DNA from: Coriobacteriales bacterium
GTDB taxonomy: Bacteria > Actinomycetota > Coriobacteriia > Coriobacteriales > UBA8131
DNA length: 6,606 nucleotides
NCBI GenBank assembly: GCA_031272005.1
Contig: JAISUQ010000044.1
Location: forward strand, 1-6,606
Reading direction: 5' to 3'
Shown here: one piece after another, positions 1 to 4,706 of the stretch
Layout of the letters: each line of letters starts with the position of its first letter
Numbering within the stretch: position 1 is the stretch's first letter
Notes under the pieces: model-generated
Told to the model about the DNA's origin: nothing
Databases searched by the model: none
What the model saw: the letters and a program-made list of their open reading frames with translations, nothing else
Program-made: the position numbers and the translations under genes

Positions 1-77
1 TTCGTGTAACAGGCGCCCGAAATGGCGCCAATTACCAAAAAAGCGGCCTCGTGGGCGCAATGCGCAGCAAACCGCAT

Positions 78-146
78 CATTATTGCCCCAAAGTAAACAC
101 CAAAGCCACAAATGCGCCCCTCAACGTTTACTTTGGGCCAATAATG
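78..146. repeat. 21-bp near-perfect inverted repeat with 27-nt loop
   Basis: The left arm at 78-98 begins CATTATTGCCCC and ends AAAGTAAAC. The right arm at 126-146 begins GTTTACTTTGGG and ends CCAATAATG. Reverse-complementing one arm gives the other with a single mismatch (20 of 21). The enclosed 99-125 segment is 27 nt. Similarity stops sharply at both outer ends. The arms are much more AT-rich than their surroundings. The structure could be a strong RNA hairpin, a protein-binding palindrome, or terminal repeats of a miniature element. No T-run follows on either strand and no target-site duplication is evident, so neither a classical terminator nor a clear insertion can be claimed. Confidence 0.85.
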
Positions 147-314
147 CACCAATATACCCGCCATACCCCGGATAACCGCACAGCGGGCGTAGCGCGCAGC
201 GCCCTTGCGGGGCGATTGCGGCCCTGAGCAGGCAGCGGCCCCCAACAGCACCTGCCAGCACCCACCCATCCCAGTACTCAGAGCCTGGGCGGGGCCATGC
301 GGCCCAAACTGCAC

Positions 315-460
315 GGCAGCCTTTTGCCCGCGCAAGCATGCGCCCGGCCATAGCGCAAACGCCAGGCGCGGGCGCCCGCGCCTGCCCCCAAAGCGCCCGC
401 CCGGCATAAACACATCCCTTTTTCCAGGCAGCACTTATAACCCACATGCGCCCGGCCATA
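315..460. repeat. Spaced direct repeat, two copies
   Basis: The 16-mer CATGCGCCCGGCCATA occurs exactly at 337-352 and again at 445-460. Each copy is preceded by GGCAGC and a CTT/TTT stretch (GGCAGC at 315-320 and at 427-432), so the repeat extends leftward with a gap of about 4 nt. Weaker relatives of the GCCCGGC core appear near 397-407 and 487-499. The pair lies outside any supported gene and flanks the 22-bp palindrome at 363-384. Its function is unknown. Confidence 0.6.
363..384. repeat. Perfect 22-bp GC palindrome
   Basis: The half-site CAGGCGCGGGC (363-373) is followed directly by its exact reverse complement (374-384), with no spacer. Twenty of the 22 bases are G or C. The symmetry breaks at the next base on each side. 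In a GC-rich non-coding stretch this may be a dyad binding site, a cruciform or hairpin-forming element, or a chance product of GC-only sequence. Confidence 0.8.
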
Positions 461-611
461 AGCCAGCAAGCCTCCATCAACCAACCGCCCGGCACCAGGT
501 CCGCAATTCTCTCCCCAAGGCAGCTCTTAAACCCAACCCACCCCAGGCCTGGACCCGCCGCCGTTGCGGTTGCAAGCATCCGCAGGTTGGCGCGGCACGG
601 CGGCGCGGCGG

Positions 612-631
612 CGCAGCAGCGCAATGCTGCG
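612..631 (-). terminator. Weak candidate hairpin downstream of the PH-domain operon
   Basis: A 7-bp stem, CGCAGCA (612-618) with TGCTGCG (625-631), closes a 6-nt loop about 37 nt after the stop codon at 668 in the direction of transcription. No T-run follows, so this is not a canonical intrinsic terminator. It is listed as the nearest stable hairpin that could end or protect the transcript. Confidence 0.2.
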
Positions 632-667
632 GCGGTCGCAATCCCGCAGCAACAGCTCGATGTGGGT

Positions 668-2788
668 TCAAACGCTCTTGCGTACCGAGGGGCGGACCCA
701 ATCCAGATAGGCTTCGGCCTGGTCGCGCTGGAGGTCGCGCAGGCGGGTGGTGGTGCCGCCGACACCGGCGGCGGTTCGAGCCTGGATGGTGGCCACATTG
801 GAAAGGCGCTGCAGTGGGTTCATCCGGATGCTGGCAAACTGGATCTTCTGGCGGGGGATAAAGGTGGTGGCGATGCTGAAGCCGCCTTGACGTAACGTTA
901 GCATGCTATCGTTCCAACCATATCCAGCATGGCGGTACCAGAGCACCGCGTCGGCTATGGCCAGCGCCAGATAGACAAGCAGCAGCACCCAGGGGGTGGC
1001 AATCAGCAGCTTGGCCAGGCTGGAACTGAAATACTCAGCCAGAGCAAAGACCACAATCCAATCCCAGATTCCAAAAATGACGCCAGCAACAACCAGCGGC
1101 GCTACCACCTTGCGATTGGCAGCTCGCCGCAACGCCCGCCCGGGCAGCGGATGCAGTGCCACGATGCTGGGGCGGTTGTTGAACTCCGGCAACATCCCAG
1201 CCAGGAGCATTTCGACCCTGTCCATCTTGATGAAGGGGTGCAGCACCAATCCGATGGAGGGCATGTTCTTGTTCTGGCCCTGCTGGCTGGAGCTTCCTTC
1301 CATGGAGTCCACGGTGTGCAGCTTGAGGCTGGCATAGCCAAGCATCCGGCGGATGAAGCCCTGGTTGATTTCCACCGATTGCACGCGCTTGATGGCCACG
1401 CCACGGTATTGACGCTGCAGCAGGCCGCGTTCCACCTCGATACGGCCACCGCGCCGCCGGGCTTTGAAGCCGCCGAAGCTCAGGGCCGAGCCCAGGATGG
1501 CCAGCAGCATCAACACCAGCAGGGTGATGGCGGCAACCATCAGGGCGACCGGCAGAGCCATGCTGGTCACAGCTAACAGGGCGCGGTCGGTGACGTCGTC
1601 AAAATCGCCAAAGGCAGCCATGTAGCCGGGTATCTGGGAGAAGAACGCCAGGATCAGCAACACCGTGACGTAATTATACTCGTTGGAGATGGCAGAGAGG
1701 ACGATTTCCTTGACGGTCAGGCCGTACTCGTATTCAATGGGAGCGTCTTCCTGGTAGTCGTCGACCAGCAGGCCCCGGGCGCCAGCCAACGAGCTTTCGA
1801 CCCCGCGGACCGTGGAGAGCAACGCACCCGGCTGCGGCGGCGGTGGGACTGCACCGGGCGGCAAGGGAGCTGCGCCAATCCCAGCCATGACGCCGCCGGC
1901 TGGTGCAATCCCACCCGCAACACCACCAGCTATCGCCCGCTTACGGGCGAAGACCTCAGCCCGCAAAGCCTCAGCCTCGTTGAGCTTCAGGGCCGGGATA
2001 GACACCGCCTTGTTGGCGGAGCCACCGGCTGTTTCGACCTTCAGCTGCACGATGCCGACGATGCGCTCCAGGATGCCGGCGTTGAAGTCGATGGACTGCA
2101 CCCGCTGAAAAGGCACATGTATCTGCTTCTTAAAAAAGATTCCGGAGCGGATATGGATCTCGGTCTCGGCAATCTCCCAGGTAAAGCGGCGCCACCAGAA
2201 ATAAGCATAGACAACCAACAGGCCCAGCAGCAGCAAGAATCCCAGCACCACCAGGACCGGGATGAATAACGAGACGTCCTTGAAGCCGCTGTCGACTGCT
2301 TTTGTGATTGCACTGATTATGCCGGCCACGCTGAACAACGCCGCAATCAATATCGCAGATAAGCTGCGTAGTATGTTCAATAATACATAGGCCGGGTGCA
2401 TCCGGTGCGGCCCGGGTGCAATGCTGCCGGATGCGGACAGCGTCGGCGTGACGTTGGCCGACTGCGCTTCTGATTGCTTTGCGGCAGGCGCCGGCGTCGC
2501 GGGTAGGTATGCAGGCGTCGGCTGTGGAGTCGGAGGCTGCAGGGGCTGCAGGGGCTGCAGGGGCTGCGGCGCAGGTGGCTGAGTGTTGCGTTGCGAGCCA
2601 GGCTGCGGCGCAGGTGGCGGCAACGGCGATTGCGGGCTGCCAGGTGGCGGCGCAGGCGGTTGTGTATTGAGTTGCGAATCGGCCTGCGGCGCAGGCGGCT
2701 GAGTGTTGAGTTGCGAGCCAGGCTGCGGCGCAGGCGGCGGCAACGGCGATTGCGGGCTGCCAGGCTGTGGGCTCGTTTCGGGGCTCAT
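668..2788 (-). CDS. YdbT-like membrane protein with three bPH_2 (DUF304) domains and a repeat-rich Pro/Gln N-terminus
   Basis: A 706-residue product from the ATG at 2788. The order is: a Pro/Gln-rich N-terminus (1 to about 125); two transmembrane helices (about 133-160, 173-198); PH domain 1 (about 200-285, with SGIFFKKQIHVPFQRVQSID); a Gly/Pro-rich linker (about 285-325); a second hydrophobic block (about 366-392, 405-437); PH domain 2 (about 445-532, with ERGLLQRQYRGVAIKRVQSV); a third hydrophobic block (about 560-585, 596-616); and PH domain 3 (about 618-700, with TTFIPRQKIQFASIRMNPLQR). This is the Bacillus YdbT architecture, but from memory that protein is near 490 residues, so the tail and linker are additions. 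Family members are integral membrane proteins of poorly defined role; in Bacillus the YdbS/YdbT pair is linked to envelope stress and bacteriocin resistance. The start was chosen because AGGGG (2796-2800) sits 7 nt upstream and overlaps the stop of the preceding gene. Starts at 2806 or 2935 would lie inside that gene. Confidence 0.85.
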   Translation of the reverse strand: MSPETSPQPGSPQSPLPPPAPQPGSQLNTQPPAPQADSQLNTQPPAPPPGSPQSPLPPPAPQPGSQRNTQPPAPQPLQPLQPLQPPTPQPTPAYLPATPAPAAKQSEAQSANVTPTLSASGSIAPGPHRMHPAYVLLNILRSLSAILIAALFSVAGIISAITKAVDSGFKDVSLFIPVLVVLGFLLLLGLLVVYAYFWWRRFTWEIAETEIHIRSGIFFKKQIHVPFQRVQSIDFNAGILERIVGIVQLKVETAGGSANKAVSIPALKLNEAEALRAEVFARKRAIAGGVAGGIAPAGGVMAGIGAAPLPPGAVPPPPQPGALLSTVRGVESSLAGARGLLVDDYQEDAPIEYEYGLTVKEIVLSAISNEYNYVTVLLILAFFSQIPGYMAAFGDFDDVTDRALLAVTSMALPVALMVAAITLLVLMLLAILGSALSFGGFKARRRGGRIEVERGLLQRQYRGVAIKRVQSVEINQGFIRRMLGYASLKLHTVDSMEGSSSQQGQNKNMPSIGLVLHPFIKMDRVEMLLAGMLPEFNNRPSIVALHPLPGRALRRAANRKVVAPLVVAGVIFGIWDWIVVFALAEYFSSSLAKLLIATPWVLLLVYLALAIADAVLWYRHAGYGWNDSMLTLRQGGFSIATTFIPRQKIQFASIRMNPLQRLSNVATIQARTAAGVGGTTTRLRDLQRDQAEAYLDWVRPSVRKSV
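2537..2563 (-). repeat. 9-bp tandem repeat, three perfect copies
   Basis: CTGCAGGGG on the plus strand is repeated three times without change (2537-2545, 2546-2554, 2555-2563) inside the Pro-rich N-terminus of the YdbT-like gene. It encodes the PLQPLQPLQ run. Because the unit is a multiple of three, copy-number changes would keep the frame. Confidence 0.9.
2564..2764 (-). repeat. Minisatellite with 120-bp period in the Pro-rich tail
   Basis: The 81-bp block 2564-2644 matches 2684-2764 at an offset of exactly 120 bp with three mismatches (2576/2696, 2589/2709, 2615/2735). The intervening sequence is a diverged partial copy. At protein level the 40-residue period consists of units of 14, 13 and 13 residues, typified by PQPGSQLNTQPPA and PGSPQSPLPPPA. 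Together with the adjacent 9-bp array this makes most of residues 8-84 repeat-derived. All periods are multiples of three. Confidence 0.9.
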
Positions 2789-2795
2789 GGCGCTG

Positions 2796-2800
2796 CCCCT
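2796..2800 (-). promoter_or_regulatory. Shine-Dalgarno of the YdbT-like gene, overlapping the upstream stop
   Basis: On the minus strand the sequence reads TAGGGGCAGCGCC and then ATG. AGGGG lies 7 nt before the start and shares its first two bases with the TAG stop of the YdbS-like gene. The arrangement suggests translational coupling. It also decides the start codon at 2788 over the in-frame ATG at 2806, whose AGGAAG is too close to be useful. Confidence 0.6.
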
Positions 2801-3323
2801 ATACATCTTCCTGGGCGATGCGGGCCAGCATGGCCACGTGATCGCGCAGGGCATCGGCCTCGGCCACGTCCAAACCGGGTATCTCGTGCTCGCCAGCGGC
2901 GGTGGCGGCGGTAAACGAAGCCAAGCCGTTGGCACGCATAATCGGCCCCTGACGGGTATCCACGTTCTGCACCCTGATCAGCGGAATGATAATCCGCTTG
3001 CGCCAGAAGATGCCCTTGTGGATATCGATCTCCTCCGCATAGACATCAAAGCTCCACTGGCGGTAGCGGATGGCCGGGATAACCACCACAAACAGCACCA
3101 GCAGCAGCACGGCCAACGCCACCAACGCCCAGAGACAGATGTTCAGCACCAGAGCGCCTGTGCGGGCGTCGCTGCCGCGGGCGCCACTGTTCACCAGCAC
3201 CAGCAGCGCAACCAACATCGGCACGATACAAACCAGCGACCACAGCACCACGTTGACCAGGGCGCTCAGACGCCAGACGCGCATGATGCGCTTATCCAAT
3301 TTGCGAGTCGGTAATGGACGCAT
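2799..3323 (-). CDS. YdbS-like PH-domain membrane protein (bPH_2/DUF304)
   Basis: A 174-residue product with two transmembrane helices (about 20-44 and 56-84) followed by one bacterial PH domain (about 86-168). The domain shows the family pattern: RYRQWSFDVYAEEIDIHKG, then FWRKRIIIPLIRVQNVDTRQG, then IPGLDVAEADALRDHV. This matches the YdbS half of the YdbS/YdbT pair in length and layout. Such proteins sit in the cytoplasmic membrane and have no established enzymatic activity; the partner is presumably the large three-PH-domain product encoded 10 nt downstream. The ATG at 3323 is preceded by a strong AAGGGAGGGG. It follows purE by 60 nt with no convincing terminator between, so co-transcription with purE is plausible. 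Confidence 0.85.
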   Translation of the reverse strand: MRPLPTRKLDKRIMRVWRLSALVNVVLWSLVCIVPMLVALLVLVNSGARGSDARTGALVLNICLWALVALAVLLLVLFVVVIPAIRYRQWSFDVYAEEIDIHKGIFWRKRIIIPLIRVQNVDTRQGPIMRANGLASFTAATAAGEHEIPGLDVAEADALRDHVAMLARIAQEDV

Positions 3324-3326
3324 TGT

Positions 3327-3336
3327 CCCCTCCCTT
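3327..3336 (-). promoter_or_regulatory. Strong Shine-Dalgarno of the YdbS-like gene
   Basis: The minus strand reads AAGGGAGGGGACA and then ATG. The GGGAGG core is 5 nt from the start at 3323. This is a near-ideal match to the anti-Shine-Dalgarno and supports the chosen start. Confidence 0.7.
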
Positions 3337-3383
3337 GCTGTATGGCAGGGGCAACTCCCCCCGCACCGTTATTCGAACAACAA

Positions 3384-3893
3384 TTACTCGGACAACGCCC
3401 GCTTATAATCCTCAATCACCTGCCGAAAATGCTCGTCTCCGCTGCCAAGGATCTGAGTGGCGAGAATGGCGGCGTTTTTGGCGCCGTTGATGGCCACGGT
3501 GGCCACCGGCACGCCAGTTGGCATCTGGACCATGGAGAGCAGCGAATCCAATCCCCCCAAATCGGAGGTTTTCATCGGTACGGCAATCACCGGCAGCGGC
3601 GTGCAGGCAGCCACCACACCGGCCAGGTGTGCAGCCTTGCCGGCGGCGGCAATCAACACCTTCATGCCGCGCCCGGCCGCCTGGCTCGCCCACTGATGCA
3701 CCCGCTCGGGATTGCGATGGGCGCTGGCAATGATCAGCTCATAGGGCACGCCAAAGCTCTCCAGCTGCTCACCGGCCCCCTGCATGACCTCCAGGTCAGA
3801 CTTGGACCCGATGATGATGCCCACCAGCGGCTGCACCTGAGCCGCTGTCTGCAATTGCGTCTGTGCCTGCGTCTGCATCTGTGCCTCTGCCAC
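3384..3893 (-). CDS. purE: N5-carboxyaminoimidazole ribonucleotide mutase (PurE, class I type)
   Basis: PurE converts N5-CAIR to CAIR in de novo purine synthesis, in the cytoplasm. The 169-residue product has the family signatures in order: VGIIIGSKSDLEVM (24-37; phosphate/ribose-binding GSxSD), IIASAHRNPERV (54-65; His59 aligns with the catalytic His45 of E. coli), AAAGKAAHLAG (82-92), PLPVIAVPM (99-107), GLDSLLSMVQMPTGVPVATV (114-133) and AKNAAILATQIL (138-149). The usual class I loop is GAGGAAHLPG, so K86 and A91 are deviations, but the AAHL core is intact. Residues 2-21 form a Gln-rich leader not normal for the family. The start is a GTG at 3893, preceded by AAGGGAGG with a 6-nt spacer; an internal ATG at 3878 has no such site. 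No purK, its usual partner, follows; two PH-domain membrane protein genes do. Confidence 0.95.
   Translation of the reverse strand: MAEAQMQTQAQTQLQTAAQVQPLVGIIIGSKSDLEVMQGAGEQLESFGVPYELIIASAHRNPERVHQWASQAAGRGMKVLIAAAGKAAHLAGVVAACTPLPVIAVPMKTSDLGGLDSLLSMVQMPTGVPVATVAINGAKNAAILATQILGSGDEHFRQVIEDYKRALSE
3831..3887 (-). repeat. Gln-rich leader of PurE with 18-bp duplicated unit
   Basis: The coding strand shows AGGCACAGATGCAGACGC followed immediately by AGGCACAGACGCAATTGC, two 18-bp units that are largely the same, then further CAG/CAA codons. Eight of codons 2-21 encode glutamine. The tract precedes the first beta-strand of the PurE fold and is in frame with the favoured GTG start. Confidence 0.6.
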
Positions 3894-3899
3894 GCTGTG

Positions 3900-3907
3900 C
3901 CTCCCTT
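3900..3907 (-). promoter_or_regulatory. Shine-Dalgarno of purE fixing a GTG start
   Basis: AAGGGAGG on the minus strand ends 6 nt before the GTG at 3893. It is the only good ribosome binding site near the 5' end and implies that the Gln-rich leader is translated. Confidence 0.7.
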
Positions 3908-3928
3908 ATCCACGATTCTCTCCCCATC

Positions 3929-3937
3929 ATTCTAGCA
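3929..3937 (-). promoter_or_regulatory. Candidate extended -10 promoter for purE
   Basis: The minus strand reads TGCTAGAAT, a TGn extension followed by the -10-like hexamer TAGAAT (3934-3929). Transcription would start near 3922, giving a leader of about 29 nt that includes the Shine-Dalgarno. No clear -35 hexamer lies at the normal distance, which is tolerable for an extended -10 promoter. Confidence 0.4.
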
Positions 3938-4055
3938 GAGAATCCAGGGTGCCATCAGCCATCAGCTCACCGAGCACCTCTGGTTTTCGATGGTGGCGTC
4001 CTTTTTTCTCATTGACACCCCCACTGTCATCCGTCCTTCCGTAGATGGTTTGCGT

Positions 4056-4061
4056 TACAAT
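4056..4061 (+). promoter_or_regulatory. Candidate -10 element for the BFN gene
   Basis: TACAAT in the context TTGCGTTACAATGG is one base from consensus TATAAT. A start site near 4068 would give a leader of about 38 nt to the GTG at 4106. There is no good -35 element 16-18 nt upstream; the TTGACA at 4012 is 38 nt away. This position also argues against the in-frame TTG at 4070 as the initiation codon. Confidence 0.4.
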
Positions 4062-4093
4062 GGTAGCGGTTGCTGATGCGTTACCTGTACTGT

Positions 4094-4099
4094 AAGGAG
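4094..4099 (+). promoter_or_regulatory. Shine-Dalgarno deciding the BFN gene start
   Basis: AAGGAG lies 6 nt before the GTG at 4106. The upstream in-frame TTG (4070) and ATG (4076) have no comparable site, so the annotated protein begins at the GTG. Confidence 0.75.
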
Positions 4100-4105
4100 T
4101 CTGCT

Positions 4106-4609
4106 GTGGTTCCGGTGAGGATTGAGACTTTGGTGGTGGGGATTCCTCCCTCTCCCTCTGTGGTGGTTCTGCGACCGTTGGAACAGGAGCTCAGTGAGCC
4201 ACGGGTGCTGCCAATCTGGATTGGACCCACAGAGGCGGCCTCTATCGGTGTAGCCTTGGAAGGCTCACCGCATCCTCGGCCGATGACCCATGATTTTCTG
4301 GCCAATATCATCAGCGCCCTGAGAGCCAGTGTCACGCGAGTGGTGATAGACCGCGTTGATGGCTCCACCTTCTTTGCTACCGTTTCTCTGGAGAGCAACG
4401 GCGAGACCATCACCTTGGACGCCCGCCCGTCGGACTCCATCGCCCTGGCCGTACGCACCCTGGCGCCGCTGTTTGTGGATGAGGACGTGCTGAACACATC
4501 CTCATTCCCCTACATCTTCGCCAAACACCCCGACCAGAACGCCACCATGGACGAATTCAAGCAATTCCTGGACAGCATTAAGCCGGAGGACTTTCAGGTC
4601 AAGGAGTAA
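4106..4609 (+). CDS. Bifunctional nuclease (BFN/DUF151) domain protein
   Basis: The 167-residue product is a single BFN domain (PF02577-type, about residues 1-137) with a short C-terminal tail. Family hallmarks are visible: VLPIWIGPTEAASIGVALEG (34-53), PRPMTHDFLANII (57-69), the VIDRVDGSTFFATVSL strand pair (80-95) and the signature LDARPSDSIALAVR (104-117). The tail EFKQFLDSIKPEDF (150-163) is of a type common in stand-alone bacterial members. Plant and bacterial relatives have been reported with RNase and DNase activity, but the role of most bacterial copies is unproven. Starting at the GTG at 4106 puts the first beta-strand (VPVRIETLVVG) at the N-terminus, as in relatives; starting at 4070 would add 12 residues without family support. 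It is divergent from purE and convergent with gyrA, so probably monocistronic. Confidence 0.88.
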   Translation: MVPVRIETLVVGIPPSPSVVVLRPLEQELSEPRVLPIWIGPTEAASIGVALEGSPHPRPMTHDFLANIISALRASVTRVVIDRVDGSTFFATVSLESNGETITLDARPSDSIALAVRTLAPLFVDEDVLNTSSFPYIFAKHPDQNATMDEFKQFLDSIKPEDFQVKE

Positions 4610-4622
4610 ACCAGAGACCTCG

Positions 4623-4706
4623 CCCTGCTCGCATCCAGTTCTACTCCGCGCCCGGCCCTACTCTTCGCCCGACTCTGCTCCGCGTCCAACCCTACTCCGC
4701 ATCCAA
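4623..4706. repeat. Decayed ~17-bp tandem repeat across the gyrA 3' end
   Basis: About five imperfect units of 15-18 bp run through the convergent intergenic gap and over the gyrA stop codon. Two well-preserved plus-strand units are CTCTGCTCCGCGTCCAA (4673-4689) and CCCTACTCCGCATCCAA (4690-4706). Looser copies occupy 4656-4672, 4641-4655 and 4623-4640. The unit is not a multiple of three and lies mostly outside coding sequence. The last unit supplies the final gyrA codons (L-D-A-E-stop). No good terminator hairpin is visible in the 82-nt gap between the two convergent genes. Confidence 0.55.

Larger units (their letters stand above)
1..667. other. Gene-free GC-rich region with inverted and direct repeats
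   Basis: No reading frame here has a convincing start, ribosome binding site and protein-like composition. The long frames that exist are Pro/Arg/Ala-rich products of high GC, and several overlap the real minus-strand gene that ends at 668. The stretch holds a 21-bp inverted repeat (78-146), a perfect 22-bp palindrome (363-384), a spaced direct repeat (315-460), GGC/GCG simple sequence (about 592-636), and small hairpins such as GGGCC-ATGC-GGCCC at 292-305. It is the 3' flank of the minus-strand operon. What lies to its left is outside the window. It could be a decayed gene or a remnant of a small mobile element, but nothing readable shows that. Confidence 0.6.
3894..4105. other. Divergent intergenic region between purE and the BFN gene
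   Basis: These 212 nt separate two divergent genes and hold a candidate -10 element for each direction (3929-3937 minus, 4056-4061 plus). The middle has a short tandem GCCATCA duplication (3951-3964), a T6 run (4002-4007) and an isolated TTGACA (4012-4017) with no -10 element at a normal spacing. No riboswitch fold or PurR-type palindrome was recognised by eye. Confidence 0.5.

Noticed and set aside
12..65. Small GC hairpins (GGCGCC pair at 12-17 / 24-29; GCGCA-A-TGCGC at 55-65) as a terminator
   Set aside because: GGCGCC is self-complementary and common at this GC content, the one-base loop of the second is unfavourable, and no T-run follows.
2..175. Plus-strand open stretch from the left edge as the end of an upstream gene
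   Set aside because: About 57 codons rich in Arg, Gln and Pro, crossing both arms of the inverted repeat, with no recognisable protein pattern.
532..670. In-frame open extension of about 46 codons after the TGA stop of the YdbT-like gene
   Set aside because: PH domain 3 is already complete before the stop and the extension resembles nothing recognisable. Readthrough or a broken C-terminus is not supported.
205..895. Overlapping plus-strand open frames of 149 and 218 codons, and a minus-strand frame at 121-798
   Set aside because: They are Pro/Ala/Arg-rich, have no ribosome binding site, and partly shadow the YdbT-like gene. High GC alone keeps such frames open.
2789..2935. Longer N-terminus for the YdbT-like protein starting at 2935
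   Set aside because: The extra 49 codons lie inside the YdbS-like gene in another frame and have no ribosome binding site. The ATG at 2788 has one.
2703..3408. Plus-strand open frames of 203 and 112 codons opposite the PH-domain genes
   Set aside because: They are His/Gln/Thr-rich antisense shadows of two well-supported membrane proteins and have no family features.
3342..3935. Plus-strand open frame of 197 codons opposite purE
   Set aside because: It is an antisense shadow of a clear purE gene.
4012..4017. TTGACA matching the -35 consensus
   Set aside because: No -10-like hexamer lies 16-18 nt downstream. The TACAAT at 4056 is 38 nt away, so it cannot be paired with it.
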